From Limnobacter humi (lineage in GTDB: Bacteria > Pseudomonadota > Gammaproteobacteria > Burkholderiales > Burkholderiaceae_B): a stretch of DNA of 64,000 nt. The translations under genes and the position numbers were made by a program. Of this stretch, positions 63,555-64,000 are shown piece after piece. The stretch spans positions 1 to 64,000 of the forward strand of contig NZ_JANIGO010000004.1 of assembly GCF_024518835.1 (NCBI RefSeq), in the 5' to 3' direction. The notes under the pieces are model-generated. The model had not been told where the DNA came from. It saw only the letters and a list, made by a program, of their open reading frames with translations, and ran no database searches. How positions within the stretch are numbered: position 1 is the stretch's first letter; every line of letters begins with the position of its first letter.

Positions 63555-64000
63555 TAAAACTGTCTTTCAATCAACAGTGCCCGTTGCTGCCCAGACTCCT
63601 TGAGAATATCTGCTGTCGGACGGGCGTGACAACGAATCAACACGTCAAATCGGGCGCCACAGTGCGGTGCATCGGCAGGCCAGGCTGGGCTTGTGGCCAG
63701 CAAATCGCCCCCATACCGTTGGACCAGCATGCGTGACACTGGCAAACCAATACCGCTGCCACGGCCAGCCAGCTTTGTGGTGTAAAACATCTGAAAAATC
63801 AGTGGTAGGCGCTCAGGCTCAATGGCCTGTCCATTGTTGCTCACAGACACCACGATGCCTTCAGACCCATCGCCCCAATCATGATCGCGCGTCTGAATAT
63901 CGATGATGCGCTCGCCCACATCGGCCGATTCAACATTCACAGTTTCCACTGCATGGGCCGCATTGATGAGAAGATTCACCATGATCTGCTGCAATTCAGT
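63551..64000 (-). CDS. Sensor histidine kinase, C-terminal part (5' end outside window)
   Basis: About 150 codons of the ATPase domain, open to the right edge. N-box MVNLLINAAHAVE, G1-type VSVSNNGQAIEPE (the usual Asp of DNG is Asn here), FYTTK and G2 GSGIGLPVSRMLV are visible; the C-terminal tail is short (CHARPTADILKESG). Its stop overlaps the mobB start, so the kinase heads the molybdenum-cofactor operon or is at least translationally linked to it. Sensor domain and partner regulator lie outside the window. Confidence 0.9.
   Translation of the reverse strand, partial: TELQQIMVNLLINAAHAVETVNVESADVGERIIDIQTRDHDWGDGSEGIVVSVSNNGQAIEPERLPLIFQMFYTTKLAGRGSGIGLPVSRMLVQRYGGDLLATSPAWPADAPHCGARFDVLIRCHARPTADILKESGQQRALLIERQFY

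Noticed and set aside
1..64000. CRISPR arrays, rRNA genes, phage genes, integrase or att sites
   Set aside because: No regularly spaced short repeats, no 16S/23S sequence, and no integrase or structural phage genes were seen. The two tRNA genes have no adjacent integrase or duplicated 3' ends.

Overview
The window reads as chromosome of a betaproteobacterium of the order Burkholderiales. Evidence: the order thrS-infC-rpmI-rplT-pheS-pheT-ihfA-merR-tRNA-Pro, a pyruvate dehydrogenase operon whose E3 carries its own lipoyl domain, the glnA-DUF4124-ntrB-ntrC order, and a Mn riboswitch ahead of a GDT1-family exporter. A Limnobacter-like organism is possible, but genus assignment is only inference.

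Left end (1-8 kb), accessory. The 3' part of an IS30-family transposase is followed by AT-rich sequence and a leftward cluster: type I secretion ABC ATPase and HlyD-type adaptor (4.8-7.9 kb), then small membrane-anchored or exported proteins in which a 909-bp direct repeat (1580-2488 and 3910-4818) duplicates one gene and the first codons of its neighbour. Between the copies lies a permuted papain-like (NlpC/P60/LRAT-type) gene whose reading frame breaks into what looks like the C-terminal tail of a large RTX-type secreted protein. I read the cluster as a partly decayed type I secreted effector locus with duplicated, diverging immunity-like genes. This is the most novel part of the window.

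8-18 kb. A small Lys/His/Ala-rich exported protein, a compact chaperone-usher operon (SCPU subunit, one-domain chaperone, short usher, second SCPU protein), a ketopantoate reductase, and an operon joining an orphan NMT1-like binding protein to a hybrid histidine kinase and a CheY-like regulator.

18-26 kb. Core translation operon with IHF-alpha, a MerR regulator, tRNA-Pro(GGG) and tRNA-Val(GAC). infC appears to start at AUC.

26-40 kb. GDT1/UPF0016 Mn exporter behind a yybP-ykoY riboswitch; a PlcP-like phosphoesterase plus glycosyltransferase pair behind a Pho-box-like promoter (phosphate-starvation lipid remodelling); fabI; an AttEFGH-like ABC/FtsX/CrtC-lipocalin set; an MsbA-like exporter; thyA-folA-yggX; phoU with its own Pho-box-like site; rpiA.

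40-53 kb. lpdA-aceF-aceE, divergent from a FixL/FixJ-like two-component pair; folD, oligopeptidase A, exonuclease III.

53-64 kb. A Cache-domain chemoreceptor; the nitrogen operon glnA-DUF4124-ntrB-ntrC with sigma-54 and NtrC sites upstream of glnA; a rhodanese; the molybdenum cofactor genes mobB-moeA-moaD-moaE; and the 3' end of another histidine kinase running off the right edge.
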